The notes: generated from the letters alone by a model not told the origin. Numbered from the stretch's first letter, positions 43,442-52,145 are shown. The stretch is DNA of 64,000 nt from an uncultured Eubacteriales bacterium (GCA_902789795.1 CADAPM010000002.1:124001-188000); one strand, 5' to 3'. Program-made: numbers and translations.

Positions 43442-44386
43442 ATGCAAGCGATCGTATTGGATCTTGAATGGAACCAGCCTATGACTTTCCGCAGCGGCGG
43501 CTACCGGCAATCCGGCGGCCAGCTGATCTTTGAAATGATCCAGATCGGCGCTGTAAAGCTGAATGAGGACCGTCAGATCGTGGACACCTTCAACCAGCTG
43601 ATCCAGCCCACCTGCTATCATAAGCTGAATCCCCACATCCAGAAGATCACCCATATCACCCAGGAGCAGCTGGACACGGCCCCCCTGTTTGAGGAAGCCT
43701 ACAGCGCCTTCATCAACTGGTGCGGAGAGAACTGCGTGCTCCTGACCTGGGGCTGCGACGATATCTCCGTGTTCGAGCAGAACGTGCGTTACTTCGACTG
43801 CGCGACGCCCCTGCCGCCCATCTGCGACATCCAGCGCCTTTTCAGTGACGAGCTGGAGACCCCGAACGAGCGCAAATCCTTAAAGCACGCCATGGAGGTC
43901 CTGAACATCGAGCCCTCGGAGGATAAGGAGTTCCACAACGCCCTGAACGACGCTTACTACACGGCCCTGGTCTACGGACAGATGAAATCCACCGACAAGG
44001 TCATGCAGTACCGGCTCAAGGCCAAGCAGCTGGTGCACCAGGACCGCCGTAAGCGCCAGACTGTGTCCGTGCACCGCATCAGCCGCGGCGTGCCCACGAT
44101 CCTGAAATCCAAGTATGGCGCAAATGTGCCCTGCCCGGTGTGCAACCACCTGAATCCCCTGGCCGCCGGCTACTACCGCTACAGCGCTCAGCGCTATACG
44201 GCCCTCGCCGCCTGCGAGAACCATGGCCTCTACTATGTCAAAATGAACGTGATTACCCATCCGGACAAAAAGCGCTATCTGGAGCGCATGACCGTTTTGA
44301 CCGAAGAACAGAGCCCCGCCTACGTGCACACGAAGCTGCTGCAATGGCAGCACAAACTGGAGAGCCAGGAGAAGGGAGGCACCTGA
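43442..44386 (+). CDS. DEDD-type 3'-5' exonuclease with C-terminal zinc-ribbon-like region
   Basis: A 314-residue nuclease of the DnaQ/ExoX-like DEDDh group. The catalytic motifs are LDLEWN (Asp7, Glu9), CDDIS in the middle and HNALNDAYYT for the His/Asp pair. After residue 215 an extra region has CPVCNHLNP and a later CENHGLYY, which may form a metal finger. It could trim RNA or DNA ends; the substrate is not known. It starts at an ATG behind AAGGAG. Similar proteins occur in clostridial genomes. Confidence 0.88.
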   Translation: MQAIVLDLEWNQPMTFRSGGYRQSGGQLIFEMIQIGAVKLNEDRQIVDTFNQLIQPTCYHKLNPHIQKITHITQEQLDTAPLFEEAYSAFINWCGENCVLLTWGCDDISVFEQNVRYFDCATPLPPICDIQRLFSDELETPNERKSLKHAMEVLNIEPSEDKEFHNALNDAYYTALVYGQMKSTDKVMQYRLKAKQLVHQDRRKRQTVSVHRISRGVPTILKSKYGANVPCPVCNHLNPLAAGYYRYSAQRYTALAACENHGLYYVKMNVITHPDKKRYLERMTVLTEEQSPAYVHTKLLQWQHKLESQEKGGT

Positions 44387-46035
44387 TGATCACTGTCACC
44401 ATCGACGGACGCACCGCCCAGTTCCAGGAGGGCACACTCTTAAAGGACGCGCTCAGTCAACTGGCCGACGCGCCTTCCAAGGTGCTCGGCTGCATGAGCG
44501 GCGGCGTGGTCTACGAGCTGAACGCGAAGCTTACCCGCCCGGTGGAGCTGAAGACGCTGACCTATGCCGATGACGAAGGCCGCCGCATCTACGAGCGCAG
44601 CCTGCGTTTCCTGATGCTGATGGCGGCCCGCCACGTCTGGCCCCAGAACAGGATCCGCATCGAGCACTCCCTGGGCCATGGGCTGTACATCAGCGTTCCG
44701 GGCCATGCGGTGACGGCGGAGGAGCTGCGCCAGCTCAACAAGGAGATGCGCCGTCTCTGCCGCGCGGACCTGCCCTATACGGTGGAGCGCTGGTCCCGCA
44801 CCCGGGCTATCGAATACTTCAAATCCCAGGGCATGCAGGACAAGGTGGATCTGCTCAAGTACCGCCCGTACCAGCACATCTACATGTACTCCTGCGAGGA
44901 CATGAGCGAGTACTTTTACGGCAAGATGCTGCCCGGCACCGGCTACACCCGGCTTTTCGGCCTGAAGCTGAACAAGCCCGGCTTCATCCTGCAGATGCCG
45001 GACCCCTTAAAGCCCGATCAGGTCTCGCCCGCGGCCAAATTGCCCAAGCACCTCGAGACCTTCAAGGAGTCCAACAACTGGCTGCGCATCCTGCACTGCA
45101 CCAACGTGGCGGACCTCAATGATATGATCCTCCACAACGAGATGCGCACCTTCATCCGCGTGAACGAAGCCCTGCATGACAAGTCCATCGCCCGCATCGC
45201 GGACGGGGTCGTGCGCAGGCACAGCCGGGCCGTCTTTATCGCCGGGCCCTCCTCCAGCGGCAAGACCACCTTTGCCAACCGCCTGGGCATCCATCTGCGG
45301 GTGCTGGGGCTCACGCCGCTGCTGATCTCCCTGGATGATTTCTACCGCCCGCGCTCCGAGATCCCGCACCTGGAAAACGGGGACTATGACTTCGAGCACT
45401 TGGACGCCATCAATGTGGATCAATTCCAGGACTGCGTGCAGGCGCTCCTGAACGGCGAGACGGTACGCCTGCCCAAGTACTCCTTCAAGGAGCAGGCCGG
45501 CGGCGATCTCTTCTACCCGCCTGTCAAGATGGAAGACCAGCAGGTGCTGATCATCGAAGGCATCCATGCGCTGAATCCGGCGGTCTACGGCTCCTTCGAT
45601 CAGTCCCTCATCTCCAAAGTCTATGTAAGCGAGCTGACCTGCATGAACCTGGACGACCACAACCGCATCCGCACCACCGACGCGCGGCTGCTCAGGCGCA
45701 TCGTCCGGGACTACCACTTCCGCGGCACGCCGCCCAACGAGACTCTGAGCATGTGGCCCAATGTCCGGGCCGGCGAGAAGAAATGGATCTTCCCCTACCA
45801 GGAACAGGCCGATTTCGTGTTCAACACCGTCCTCCACTATGAGCTGCCGGTGCTGCGCAATATCGCCTACGACCTCCTGGACATGATCGAGCCGGAGAAC
45901 CCCAATTACCTGGCAGCCCGGCGTCTGCTCAAGATCCTGCACTACCTGATCCCCGCCCCCAAAGAGGTGCTGGACGAGATCCCGCCGCTGTCCCTGCTCC
46001 GGGAGTTCATCGGCGGCTGCGCCTTCTACAGTTAA
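44386..46035 (+). CDS. Nucleoside kinase with N-terminal TGS/tRNA-synthetase-like domains
   Basis: A 549-residue fusion. Residues about 1-60 look like a TGS domain and residues about 80-230 resemble the second additional (SAD) domain of threonyl-tRNA synthetase. A uridine-kinase-type P-loop domain follows from about 280 (GPSSSGKT 287-294, LISLDDFYRP, LIIEGIHAL). Such fused kinases are common in Clostridia and Thermotogae; they phosphorylate uridine or cytidine. The start ATG at 44386 shares its A with the preceding stop and has AAGGGAGG 8 bases upstream. Its role in pyrimidine salvage pairs with the purine salvage genes just after it. Confidence 0.9.
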   Translation: MITVTIDGRTAQFQEGTLLKDALSQLADAPSKVLGCMSGGVVYELNAKLTRPVELKTLTYADDEGRRIYERSLRFLMLMAARHVWPQNRIRIEHSLGHGLYISVPGHAVTAEELRQLNKEMRRLCRADLPYTVERWSRTRAIEYFKSQGMQDKVDLLKYRPYQHIYMYSCEDMSEYFYGKMLPGTGYTRLFGLKLNKPGFILQMPDPLKPDQVSPAAKLPKHLETFKESNNWLRILHCTNVADLNDMILHNEMRTFIRVNEALHDKSIARIADGVVRRHSRAVFIAGPSSSGKTTFANRLGIHLRVLGLTPLLISLDDFYRPRSEIPHLENGDYDFEHLDAINVDQFQDCVQALLNGETVRLPKYSFKEQAGGDLFYPPVKMEDQQVLIIEGIHALNPAVYGSFDQSLISKVYVSELTCMNLDDHNRIRTTDARLLRRIVRDYHFRGTPPNETLSMWPNVRAGEKKWIFPYQEQADFVFNTVLHYELPVLRNIAYDLLDMIEPENPNYLAARRLLKILHYLIPAPKEVLDEIPPLSLLREFIGGCAFYS

Positions 46036-46036
46036 G

Positions 46037-46071
46037 TAAAAGCAAAACGGCTCCGGACAAAACCGGAGCCG
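46037..46071 (-). terminator. Terminator of deoB-punA (minus strand)
   Basis: Perfect 9-base-pair stem CGGCTCCGG/CCGGAGCCG with a 6-base loop. Read on the minus strand it is followed by TTTTGCTTTTAC, the expected T-rich tail; the plus-strand tail has none. It lies just after the end of the purine nucleoside phosphorylase gene. Confidence 0.8.
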
Positions 46072-46086
46072 CTGAGGCATTAGGGA

Positions 46087-46899
46087 TCAGATCTTTTCTA
46101 GGATATGGTCGATCAGGGCGCGGAATTCGGCCTGAATGCGTTTGCCGGTCTCCAGCACCTCCTGGTGCGTGATGGGCTGGTCCAGGATGCCCGCCGCCAT
46201 GTTGGTGATGCAGGACAGGCCCAGTACGTTCATGCCCGCGTGGCAGGCCGCCATGGCGTCCGGCACGGTAGACATGCCCACGGCGTCAGCGCCCAGGGTC
46301 CGGATCATACGGATCTCGGCTGGCGTCTCGTAGCAGGGGCCGGGCATCCAGCAGTAGACGCCTTCCTTTATGCTCAGACCCATCTGTTCAGCCGCCTCCC
46401 TGCAGGCCGCCTGTAGTGTGGGCGTGAACACATGGCTCACATCGGGGAAGCGCGGGCCGAACTCGGCCATGTTGGGGCCGGTCAGCGGGCTCTTGCCCGT
46501 GAGATTGATGTAATCGGTGATCATCATCAGGTCGCCGGGGCGGAAATCCATGTTCACGCCGCCCGCCGCGTTGGTCAGGATCAGATTCTTAACCCCCAGC
46601 AGCTTAAGCACGCGGATGGGCAGGACGATCTGGGACAGGTCGAACCCCTCGTACATGTGGAAGCGCCCGTTCATGATCAGCACGCGCTTGCCGTTCTTCT
46701 CTCCGGCGATGAACTCCCCGGCGTGTCCCGGCGCGGTGCTGGCCGGGAAGCCCGGCAGGTCCGTATACTTGATGCGCCGGACGTTCTCGAAGGTCTCGCC
46801 GTAGTCACCCAGGCCGCTGCCCAGCACGATGGCGGTCTCCGCTGTGCCGATGGCCGCTTCCGCCGCTTGGGCGGCGCGCAGGATCTCCTCATAGGTCAT
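46087..46899 (-). CDS. punA: Purine nucleoside phosphorylase
   Basis: A 270-residue phosphorylase of the trimeric PunA/PNP type (class I) that splits inosine and guanosine into base and ribose-1-phosphate. Typical blocks are GSGLGDYGE, the His-bearing GRFHMYEGFD, LTNAAGGVN, and the C-terminal GMSTVPDAMAACH. The start ATG has GGAGAG upstream. It lies 3 bases after deoB, and the two make a salvage operon: ribose-1-phosphate is the substrate of the mutase. Confidence 0.95.
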   Translation of the reverse strand: MTYEEILRAAQAAEAAIGTAETAIVLGSGLGDYGETFENVRRIKYTDLPGFPASTAPGHAGEFIAGEKNGKRVLIMNGRFHMYEGFDLSQIVLPIRVLKLLGVKNLILTNAAGGVNMDFRPGDLMMITDYINLTGKSPLTGPNMAEFGPRFPDVSHVFTPTLQAACREAAEQMGLSIKEGVYCWMPGPCYETPAEIRMIRTLGADAVGMSTVPDAMAACHAGMNVLGLSCITNMAAGILDQPITHQEVLETGKRIQAEFRALIDHILEKI

Positions 46900-46902
46900 G
46901 GC

Positions 46903-48075
46903 TTACTCTCCTTTCAGTTCAGGCCAGAAGGACTGGGCGCCAAAGCGCTCGGGCAGCCCAAAGTAATCCGCAATGGTGGCCGCCATATCCGCATAGGTGT
47001 TCCGGGTGCCCAGATCCACCGGGCGGTTGAGCGCGCGGGACCAGCACAGGATGGGCACATACTCGCGGGTGTGGTCGGTGCCCGAATAGGTCGGGTCGCA
47101 GCCGTGGTCGGCGGTGATGATCAGCAGGTCCTCGTCCTTCATGAGCGAGGTCAGCTCCGGCAGGCGGTGATCGAAGTATTCGAGCCCGTCCGCGTAGCCC
47201 TTGACATCCCGGCGGTGGCCGTAGACGCTGTCAAAGTCCACCAGGTTCACGTAGCAGAGGCCGTCAAAGTCCTCGCGCATGTAGGTGACCGCCGCGTCGA
47301 TGCAGGCCGGGTTGCCGGCGGTATGGTTGGACTCCGTGAGCCCCTTTTCGGCGAAGATGTCTTCGATCTTGCCCACGCCCTTTACGGATTTCCCGGCAGC
47401 TTTCAGCACATCCAGGATGGTATCCAGCGGCGGCACCATGGAAAAGTCCTTGCGCCGCGGCGTGCGGGTAAATGAACCGGCCTTTCTGCCGATGAAGGGG
47501 CGGGCGATGACGCGGCCCACGCCGTGCTGGCCCACCAGCTGCGCCCGGGCGATGCGGCACATCTCGTACAGGCGCTCGATGGGATAGATCTCCTCACTGG
47601 CGGCGATCTGGAACACGCTGTCCGCGGACGTGTAGACGATGGGATAACCGGTGCGCAGGTGCTCCTCGCCCAGCTCGTCCAGGATGGTCGTGCCCGACGC
47701 CGGCTTGTTGCCCAGGGTCCTGGTGCCGATGGCGTGCTCAAAGCGCTCGATCACGTCCTTGGGAAAGCCGTTCGGATAGGTCGGGAAAGCCTTGGTCAGC
47801 GTCACGCCGGCCATTTCCCAGTGGCCCGTGGTGGTATCCTTGCCCTTGGACTGCTCGCGGGCGCGGCCGTATGCGCCGGAGGGATGGGCAAGGCCCGGGA
47901 TGCCGAGGCCCGGCAGGTTGCCCAGGCCCAGGGTACGCATGTTGGGGACACTGAGGCCGATCTTCTCCTGGATGTGGCCCAGCGTATTCGCGCCTGCATC
48001 GCCGTAATCCGCGGCATCAGGCAAAGCGCCCGCGCCGACACTGTCCAAAACGATCCATAGTACACGACGATTCAT
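46903..48075 (-). CDS. deoB: Phosphopentomutase
   Basis: A 390-residue manganese enzyme of the alkaline phosphatase superfamily. It moves phosphate between C1 and C5 of ribose or deoxyribose. The metal-bound active-site region begins with LWIVLDSVGAGALPDA (Asp11); GHWEMAG and ADHGCDPTYSGTDHTRE are the other conserved blocks. The start is the ATG at 48075 with an excellent AGGAGGTG in front; the open frame goes 15 codons further, but no site lies there. Confidence 0.97.
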   Translation of the reverse strand: MNRRVLWIVLDSVGAGALPDAADYGDAGANTLGHIQEKIGLSVPNMRTLGLGNLPGLGIPGLAHPSGAYGRAREQSKGKDTTTGHWEMAGVTLTKAFPTYPNGFPKDVIERFEHAIGTRTLGNKPASGTTILDELGEEHLRTGYPIVYTSADSVFQIAASEEIYPIERLYEMCRIARAQLVGQHGVGRVIARPFIGRKAGSFTRTPRRKDFSMVPPLDTILDVLKAAGKSVKGVGKIEDIFAEKGLTESNHTAGNPACIDAAVTYMREDFDGLCYVNLVDFDSVYGHRRDVKGYADGLEYFDHRLPELTSLMKDEDLLIITADHGCDPTYSGTDHTREYVPILCWSRALNRPVDLGTRNTYADMAATIADYFGLPERFGAQSFWPELKGE

Positions 48076-48128
48076 GTTTGCACCTCCTGTTTGCCTGACC
48101 GCAGGTCCCTGCGGCGGCATCTGCTACT

Positions 48129-48157
48129 ATTGTACACGACAATTCCGATTTTGAAAA
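48129..48157 (-). promoter_or_regulatory. Possible promoter of deoB-punA
   Basis: On the minus strand TTTTCA, 17 bases, TACAAT (48129-48134). The -10 box is 5 of 6; the -35 box 4 of 6. It sits in the 90-base gap between the two divergent genes, which shows no other clear element. Confidence 0.5.
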
Positions 48158-48168
48158 GGGGAACTCGA

Positions 48169-49275
48169 ATGAATTATACCTTGATCGCCACTGCCGCTTT
48201 CGGCCTCGAAGGCATCGTCAAGCGCGAGCTGAGCCAGCTGGGCTACGAAGGGAAGACGGAAAACGGCTTCGTCCGCTTTGAGGGCAGCCTGGAGGACGCC
48301 TTCCGGGCCAATCTCTGGCTCAGGACGGCGGACCGCGTGCTGATCCTGATGGCAGAAGGTCCGGTCATGACCTTTGAAGACCTTTTTCGCCTGGTGCGCG
48401 GCGTTGCCTGGCAGGAGCTGATGCCCCGGGACGCGGCGGCGCCCGTCAGCTGCAAGTGTGCCCGGAGCCAGCTCATGAGCCCCTCGGACTGCCAGGCGAT
48501 TGCCAAGAAGGCCCTGTCCGAAGAGCTGATGGCCTATTACCACATGACCTGGTGCTCTGAGAGCGGCCCCCGCTATCCCGTGCACATCTCCATCCACCAG
48601 AATCAGGCCCGGATCATGGTGGATACCAGCGGCGACGCGCTGAACAAGCGAGGCTACCGCACCTGGAACGGGGAAGCGCCCCTGCGCGAGACCCTGGCCG
48701 CGGCCATGGTGATGCTGTCAGGCTGGCGGAATACGACCCCGCTGCACGACCCCTGCTGCGGCACCGGCACTTTGCTGATCGAAAGCGCCTTCCTCGCTGC
48801 GGACCGCGCGCCCGGCCTGACCAGAAGCTTCCTGCTGGAGACCTGGCCCAAGGTGGATCAGAAGCTGCTGGAGCGCTACCGCAACGAAGCCAAGGCGGCC
48901 TACAAGCCCGATCAGCTGCCGCCCATCAGCGGCTCGGATATCGACCCCGAGGCGGTGGAACTGTGCAAGCGGCACATCCATCAGGCCGGTCTGGACGGGC
49001 GCATCGAGGTGAGCGTGGCGGATCTGCGCAATCTGCAGCTGCCCGACGGGAAGGTGCAGTTCCTGGCGAACCCGCCCTACGGCGAGCGCCTGAGCGACCA
49101 GAAGCAGTGCATGTCCATCTACAAGGGCATGCGCGGGCTGATGGACCGCCACCCCCAGGCCCACCTGGCCGTCCTGTGCGGCAACCCCTCCTTTGAGCGG
49201 GCGTTCGGCCGCAGGGCAAACAAAAAGCGGCGTTTCTACAACGGCCGCCTTGAGTGCGATTATATGCTGTTCTGA
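48169..49275 (+). CDS. THUMP-domain class I RNA methyltransferase (RlmL/YpsC-like)
   Basis: A 368-residue SAM-dependent enzyme that probably makes N2-methylguanine in 23S rRNA. A THUMP RNA-binding domain (about 45-155) precedes a UPF0020 Rossmann methylase with DPCCGTGTLLIE and the catalytic NPPYGERL. The length matches the short single-methylase form found in Firmicutes, not the long fused E. coli RlmKL. The ATG at 48169 has AAAAGGGGA upstream. Its end overlaps the convergent rimI by 16 bases. Confidence 0.93.
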   Translation: MNYTLIATAAFGLEGIVKRELSQLGYEGKTENGFVRFEGSLEDAFRANLWLRTADRVLILMAEGPVMTFEDLFRLVRGVAWQELMPRDAAAPVSCKCARSQLMSPSDCQAIAKKALSEELMAYYHMTWCSESGPRYPVHISIHQNQARIMVDTSGDALNKRGYRTWNGEAPLRETLAAAMVMLSGWRNTTPLHDPCCGTGTLLIESAFLAADRAPGLTRSFLLETWPKVDQKLLERYRNEAKAAYKPDQLPPISGSDIDPEAVELCKRHIHQAGLDGRIEVSVADLRNLQLPDGKVQFLANPPYGERLSDQKQCMSIYKGMRGLMDRHPQAHLAVLCGNPSFERAFGRRANKKRRFYNGRLECDYMLF

Positions 49276-49778
49276 GGTTCTTCCTCGTCCTCATATGCCG
49301 TCTCCGCTTCCGTGAAATCCGGATCCGGGGGCGGCATTTTGTCGGTCACCATCACGTGGGCGTCGATCTGGCCCTCGTAATACTTCTTCCGGACGCCCAC
49401 CTTGAAGAAGCCCAGGGACTTGTACAGGCTCTTGGCCGGCTCGTTGTTCTCGCGCACCTCCAGGGTCACGTAGGAGACGCCCAGGTTCGAGGCGTACTGC
49501 AAGAGCGCCGTCGCCAGCATCCGGCCGACGCCCTGGCCCCGCTCCTCCCGGGTGATGGCGATATTGGTGATATGCCCCTCATCCAGGATGATATGGATCC
49601 CGGCAAAGCCGATGATCTGATCTTCCTTCACCGCTACCAGATAGCGCGCGCAGGGGTTCTCCCGCATCTCGTGCTCGAAGTCGCGCAGGCTCCAGGGCGT
49701 CGGGAAGGTGGCGTTTTCAATCGTCCAGACTGCCTGGACGTCCTCTGCCGTCATGCGGCGGATCGTGATCTCACTCAT
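49260..49778 (-). CDS. rimI: Ribosomal protein S18-alanine N-acetyltransferase RimI
   Basis: A 172-residue GNAT acetyltransferase. The acetyl-CoA loop is RGQGVGRMLATALL (about 82-95), and LEVRENNEPAKSLYKSLGF is the RimI-typical block. The C-terminal 25 residues (PPPDPDFTEAETAYEDEEEP) are an acidic extension. It follows tsaB with a 4-base overlap, as in many genomes where rimI, tsaB and tsaE form one operon. Here that operon is preceded by a riboswitch-controlled transporter gene. Confidence 0.93.
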   Translation of the reverse strand: MSEITIRRMTAEDVQAVWTIENATFPTPWSLRDFEHEMRENPCARYLVAVKEDQIIGFAGIHIILDEGHITNIAITREERGQGVGRMLATALLQYASNLGVSYVTLEVRENNEPAKSLYKSLGFFKVGVRKKYYEGQIDAHVMVTDKMPPPDPDFTEAETAYEDEEEPQNSI

Positions 49779-50479
49779 AGCTGCGCGTGCTCCACCAGGT
49801 TGCGCTGGCGCACCGCCTGGGGCGCGCGGAGGTAATAGGGCTTGAGGGTGTCCGCATCCACGGCGCTGTCCAGGCGTTCTGACGCCAGCACCGCCGCCGC
49901 GGCCGGGTTCAGATAAGCATGGGCCGCATCCGCAAAATAGAGCTCCGGCCAGCGCAGGCCTTCCAGTTCCTTCCGGTAGGCGGTCATGCCGTCGCCGGTC
50001 AGCAGCACGGGGCGGCCATGGGCCACCTCCCGCGCCTGGGTCAGCAGGTCGCCGATCGCGATAGGCTGATCCTCCATCAGCTGCTGTCCAGTCATGCCGT
50101 TAAACAGCGCGGCATAGACCTGACCGCGGCGGGCATTCTGCATCGGACAGATGACGCCGTTGAACACGCCCTGGCTGCGGCTCATGGCCTCGAGGGCAGA
50201 CACCGGCACGCAGGGTTTTCCGCATGCCTTGGCCAAGGCCTTGACCGTGGTGACGCCGATGCGCACGCCGGTAAAGGAGCCCGGGCCCGCTACAACGGCG
50301 AAATAATCCGTGTCCGCCGCCGTAAGCCCGGCCTTGTCATAGGCCTCTTCGGTCATGGAGAGGGCCGCTTCCGAATGGGTCATCAGGTTGTTGACCGCCG
50401 CCTCGTAGCGGATGACCCCATCCTGCCACAGGGCGACGCCGGCCGTCGGGCCGGAGGTATCCAGCAAATAGATCAGCAT
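49775..50479 (-). CDS. tsaB: tRNA threonylcarbamoyladenosine biosynthesis protein TsaB
   Basis: A 234-residue actin-fold protein that, with TsaD and TsaE, installs t6A at position 37 of tRNAs. The N-terminus YLLDTSGPTAGVALW and the middle VVAGPGSFTGVRIGVTTVKALA are the TsaB landmarks. It is a shortened ASKHA protein with no ATPase motif of its own, as usual. I start at the ATG at 50479; a longer open frame begins inside tsaE. tsaD, the catalytic partner, is not in the window. Confidence 0.95.
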   Translation of the reverse strand: MLIYLLDTSGPTAGVALWQDGVIRYEAAVNNLMTHSEAALSMTEEAYDKAGLTAADTDYFAVVAGPGSFTGVRIGVTTVKALAKACGKPCVPVSALEAMSRSQGVFNGVICPMQNARRGQVYAALFNGMTGQQLMEDQPIAIGDLLTQAREVAHGRPVLLTGDGMTAYRKELEGLRWPELYFADAAHAYLNPAAAAVLASERLDSAVDADTLKPYYLRAPQAVRQRNLVEHAQL

Positions 50480-50486
50480 TACTCGT

Positions 50487-51323
50487 TTACTCCGTGAGCC
50501 ATTGTTCTGCATTCCTGAAGCCGCCCCGGGGATTCAGGTGGATGATCCGCCGCTCGGGATCGAGGGGCATGATCGTGACTTCCAGCCGTTCCTCCGGCAG
50601 CAGCTCCGGGGCCTGCTCCGCCCACTCGACCAGGGTCACGCCGGGGCCGGGCAGGTGCTCCTCCGCGCCGATGGCGGTCAGCTCCTCCGGGTCCTCGATG
50701 CGGTACCAGTCGTAGTGATACAGGGCGATCTTCCCCGTCTCGTAGACATTCAGGATGGTAAAGGTGGGGCTGGGCAGCGCGCCGGTGATGCCGAGGCCCC
50801 GGGCGATGCCCCGGGCGAACTCGCTCTTGCCCGCGCCCAAAGGCCCGCTCAGGGTCAGCACATCGCCCGCGCGCAGGTGTTGGGAGAGTCTCGTCCCCGC
50901 CTGCCTCGTCTCTTCCGCGCTGCGTGTGAGGAGGTCCGAGGCCATGAAGGCCTTGGACACCTCCGCGCCGCTTGCAGCGTCGTGATCGATCTGCGCCTTC
51001 AGTTCGTGCATATCCTCAAAGGCGCGGATGCCCCGCAGGTACTTGAGCAGGATCACGGCGGCATGCCGGCCGTAGAGGTCGCCCTGATAGCCGGGCAGCC
51101 AGGTCTCCACGGTCGCGCGGGCGCTCTGATCGGCGGTGGGGCGGGTGCCCACGTTGGTGACGCCCGCAAGCATCTGCCCGTCGTCGGTCACCAGCACCGC
51201 GGCATAGACGCCGTAGGCAGGCAAGGTCTGATGCTCCACGCGCAGGTTCGCGGTGGGAAAGCCGTTCAAATGCCCTTTTCCCTGCCCGTGTTCGATCACG
51301 CCCTGCAGGATCACTGTTTCCAT
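50487..51323 (-). CDS. tsaE: Riboflavin kinase-TsaE fusion protein
   Basis: A 278-residue protein joining two enzymes. Residues about 1-120 are a riboflavin kinase (RibF C-terminal) domain: GKGHLNGFPTANL with PTAN at 23-26, GVTNVGTRPT at 54-63, the likely catalytic Glu73 in VETW, and GDLYGRHAAVILLKYLRGIRAF-type sequence. Residues about 127-278 are a complete TsaE with Walker A GPLGAGKS (160-167), SPTFTILNVY and the VEWAE motif. The FAD synthetase half of RibF is missing. The two halves meet at Met127, which could also serve as an internal start (GGAGGTG 12 bases upstream). TsaE drives the TsaBDE t6A cycle by ATP hydrolysis. The fusion is the most unusual gene in this window. Confidence 0.88.
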   Translation of the reverse strand: METVILQGVIEHGQGKGHLNGFPTANLRVEHQTLPAYGVYAAVLVTDDGQMLAGVTNVGTRPTADQSARATVETWLPGYQGDLYGRHAAVILLKYLRGIRAFEDMHELKAQIDHDAASGAEVSKAFMASDLLTRSAEETRQAGTRLSQHLRAGDVLTLSGPLGAGKSEFARGIARGLGITGALPSPTFTILNVYETGKIALYHYDWYRIEDPEELTAIGAEEHLPGPGVTLVEWAEQAPELLPEERLEVTIMPLDPERRIIHLNPRGGFRNAEQWLTE

Positions 51324-51347
51324 GGTTTACAAATCTCTTTCAAACGA

Positions 51348-51944
51348 TTATTTTGTCTTGCCCTTCAGCAGCGGGGACAGGGGCTTGTAGATGAGCCCGG
51401 TCACCACGCTCAGGACGAAGCCCTTGAGCAGGTTGAAGGGGGCCGTGATGAGCAGCAGCAGCTTCCATTCGCTGTCCACGCCCGCCACGTTGGCGTACTT
51501 GATGATGCTGTCCATATCCATGTGGAACGCGCCCATGTAGAAGGGCAGCATGATCCACTTGTTGACGAACACCGACACCGCCACCATGCAGACCGTGCCC
51601 ACGGCCAGGCCGATCAGCGCCGTCTTCTTGGTCTTGTTGCGCTGGTACATGAGCGAAGCCGGGATCACCAGGGCCGCGCCCATCAGGAAGTCGGCCAGCT
51701 CGCCCACCCCCGCCGAGGAGGAGTGCAAAAGGCCGATCACGCTCTTGAGCGCCAGGATGATGACGCCGGGCACCGTGCCCATGGAGAAGGCGCCCAGCAG
51801 CACCGGGATGTTGGAAAGGTCCAACTTGTAGAAGGCGACGATGGGGATCTCGATCACGAACAGGATGGACGCGATCGCCACCAGGATGGCCATGCGGGTC
51901 AGGTTCAGGGTGCTGAAGGTTTTGCTCTTTGGGGTGTTTGACAT
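51348..51944 (-). CDS. ribU: Riboflavin ECF transporter S component RibU
   Basis: A 198-residue six-helix membrane protein. It binds riboflavin and passes it to the shared energy-coupling module (EcfT and two ATPases, not in this window). The stretch VAFYKLDLSNIPVLLGAF is the RibU-specific substrate loop, and EIPIVAFYKLD and FLMGAALVIP are well conserved. The N-terminal FSTLNLTRMAILVAIASIL starts helix 1. It lies directly behind an FMN riboswitch, which confirms the ligand. The next gene, encoding a flavokinase domain, starts 24 bases later. Confidence 0.95.
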   Translation of the reverse strand: MSNTPKSKTFSTLNLTRMAILVAIASILFVIEIPIVAFYKLDLSNIPVLLGAFSMGTVPGVIILALKSVIGLLHSSSAGVGELADFLMGAALVIPASLMYQRNKTKKTALIGLAVGTVCMVAVSVFVNKWIMLPFYMGAFHMDMDSIIKYANVAGVDSEWKLLLLITAPFNLLKGFVLSVVTGLIYKPLSPLLKGKTK

Positions 51945-51964
51945 GTTGATACGCCTCTTTCCGT

Positions 51965-52003
51965 AAAAATTGCTCGCCTCTCAAGCGTTTCAGAGGCGAG
52001 CAA
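51965..52003 (-). terminator. Riboswitch-controlled terminator before ribU
   Basis: On the minus strand a perfect 12-base-pair stem TTGCTCGCCTCT/AGAGGCGAGCAA around a 10-base loop is followed by TTTTT. It sits between the FMN aptamer and the ribU start and is the classic off-switch when FMN is bound. A small hairpin GATACG/CGTATC (52004-52022) lies between it and the aptamer. Confidence 0.92.
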
Positions 52004-52027
52004 GATACGTTCAAGTCGTATCAAAGC

Positions 52028-52145
52028 TGTCTTCTTCCATCCAGACTGTACTGTCGGTCCCGGAGTTTCACCTGGGTCGGCCGCCCCATAAGGAGCAGTT
52101 CGCGGACTATACCGCCGGTCGGGAATCACACCCTGCCCTGAAAGA
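52028..52145 (-). promoter_or_regulatory. FMN riboswitch aptamer (RFN element)
   Basis: On the minus strand the RFN signature runs AGGGCAGGGTG, ATTCCCGACCGGCGGTAT, CCGACCC, CTCCGGGACCGACAGTA and GTCTGGATGGAAGAAG, in the right order with normal loop lengths. Only one short variable loop (GCTCCTTATGG region) differs from the common form. It should bind flavin mononucleotide and cause termination at 51965-52003, reducing ribU and the downstream flavokinase-TsaE, tsaB and rimI. Confidence 0.96.

Noticed and set aside
46037-46071. Hairpin read as a terminator for the nucleoside kinase gene on the plus strand
   Set aside because: No T-run follows on the plus strand; the T-rich tail is only on the minus strand, so it belongs to the deoB-punA unit.
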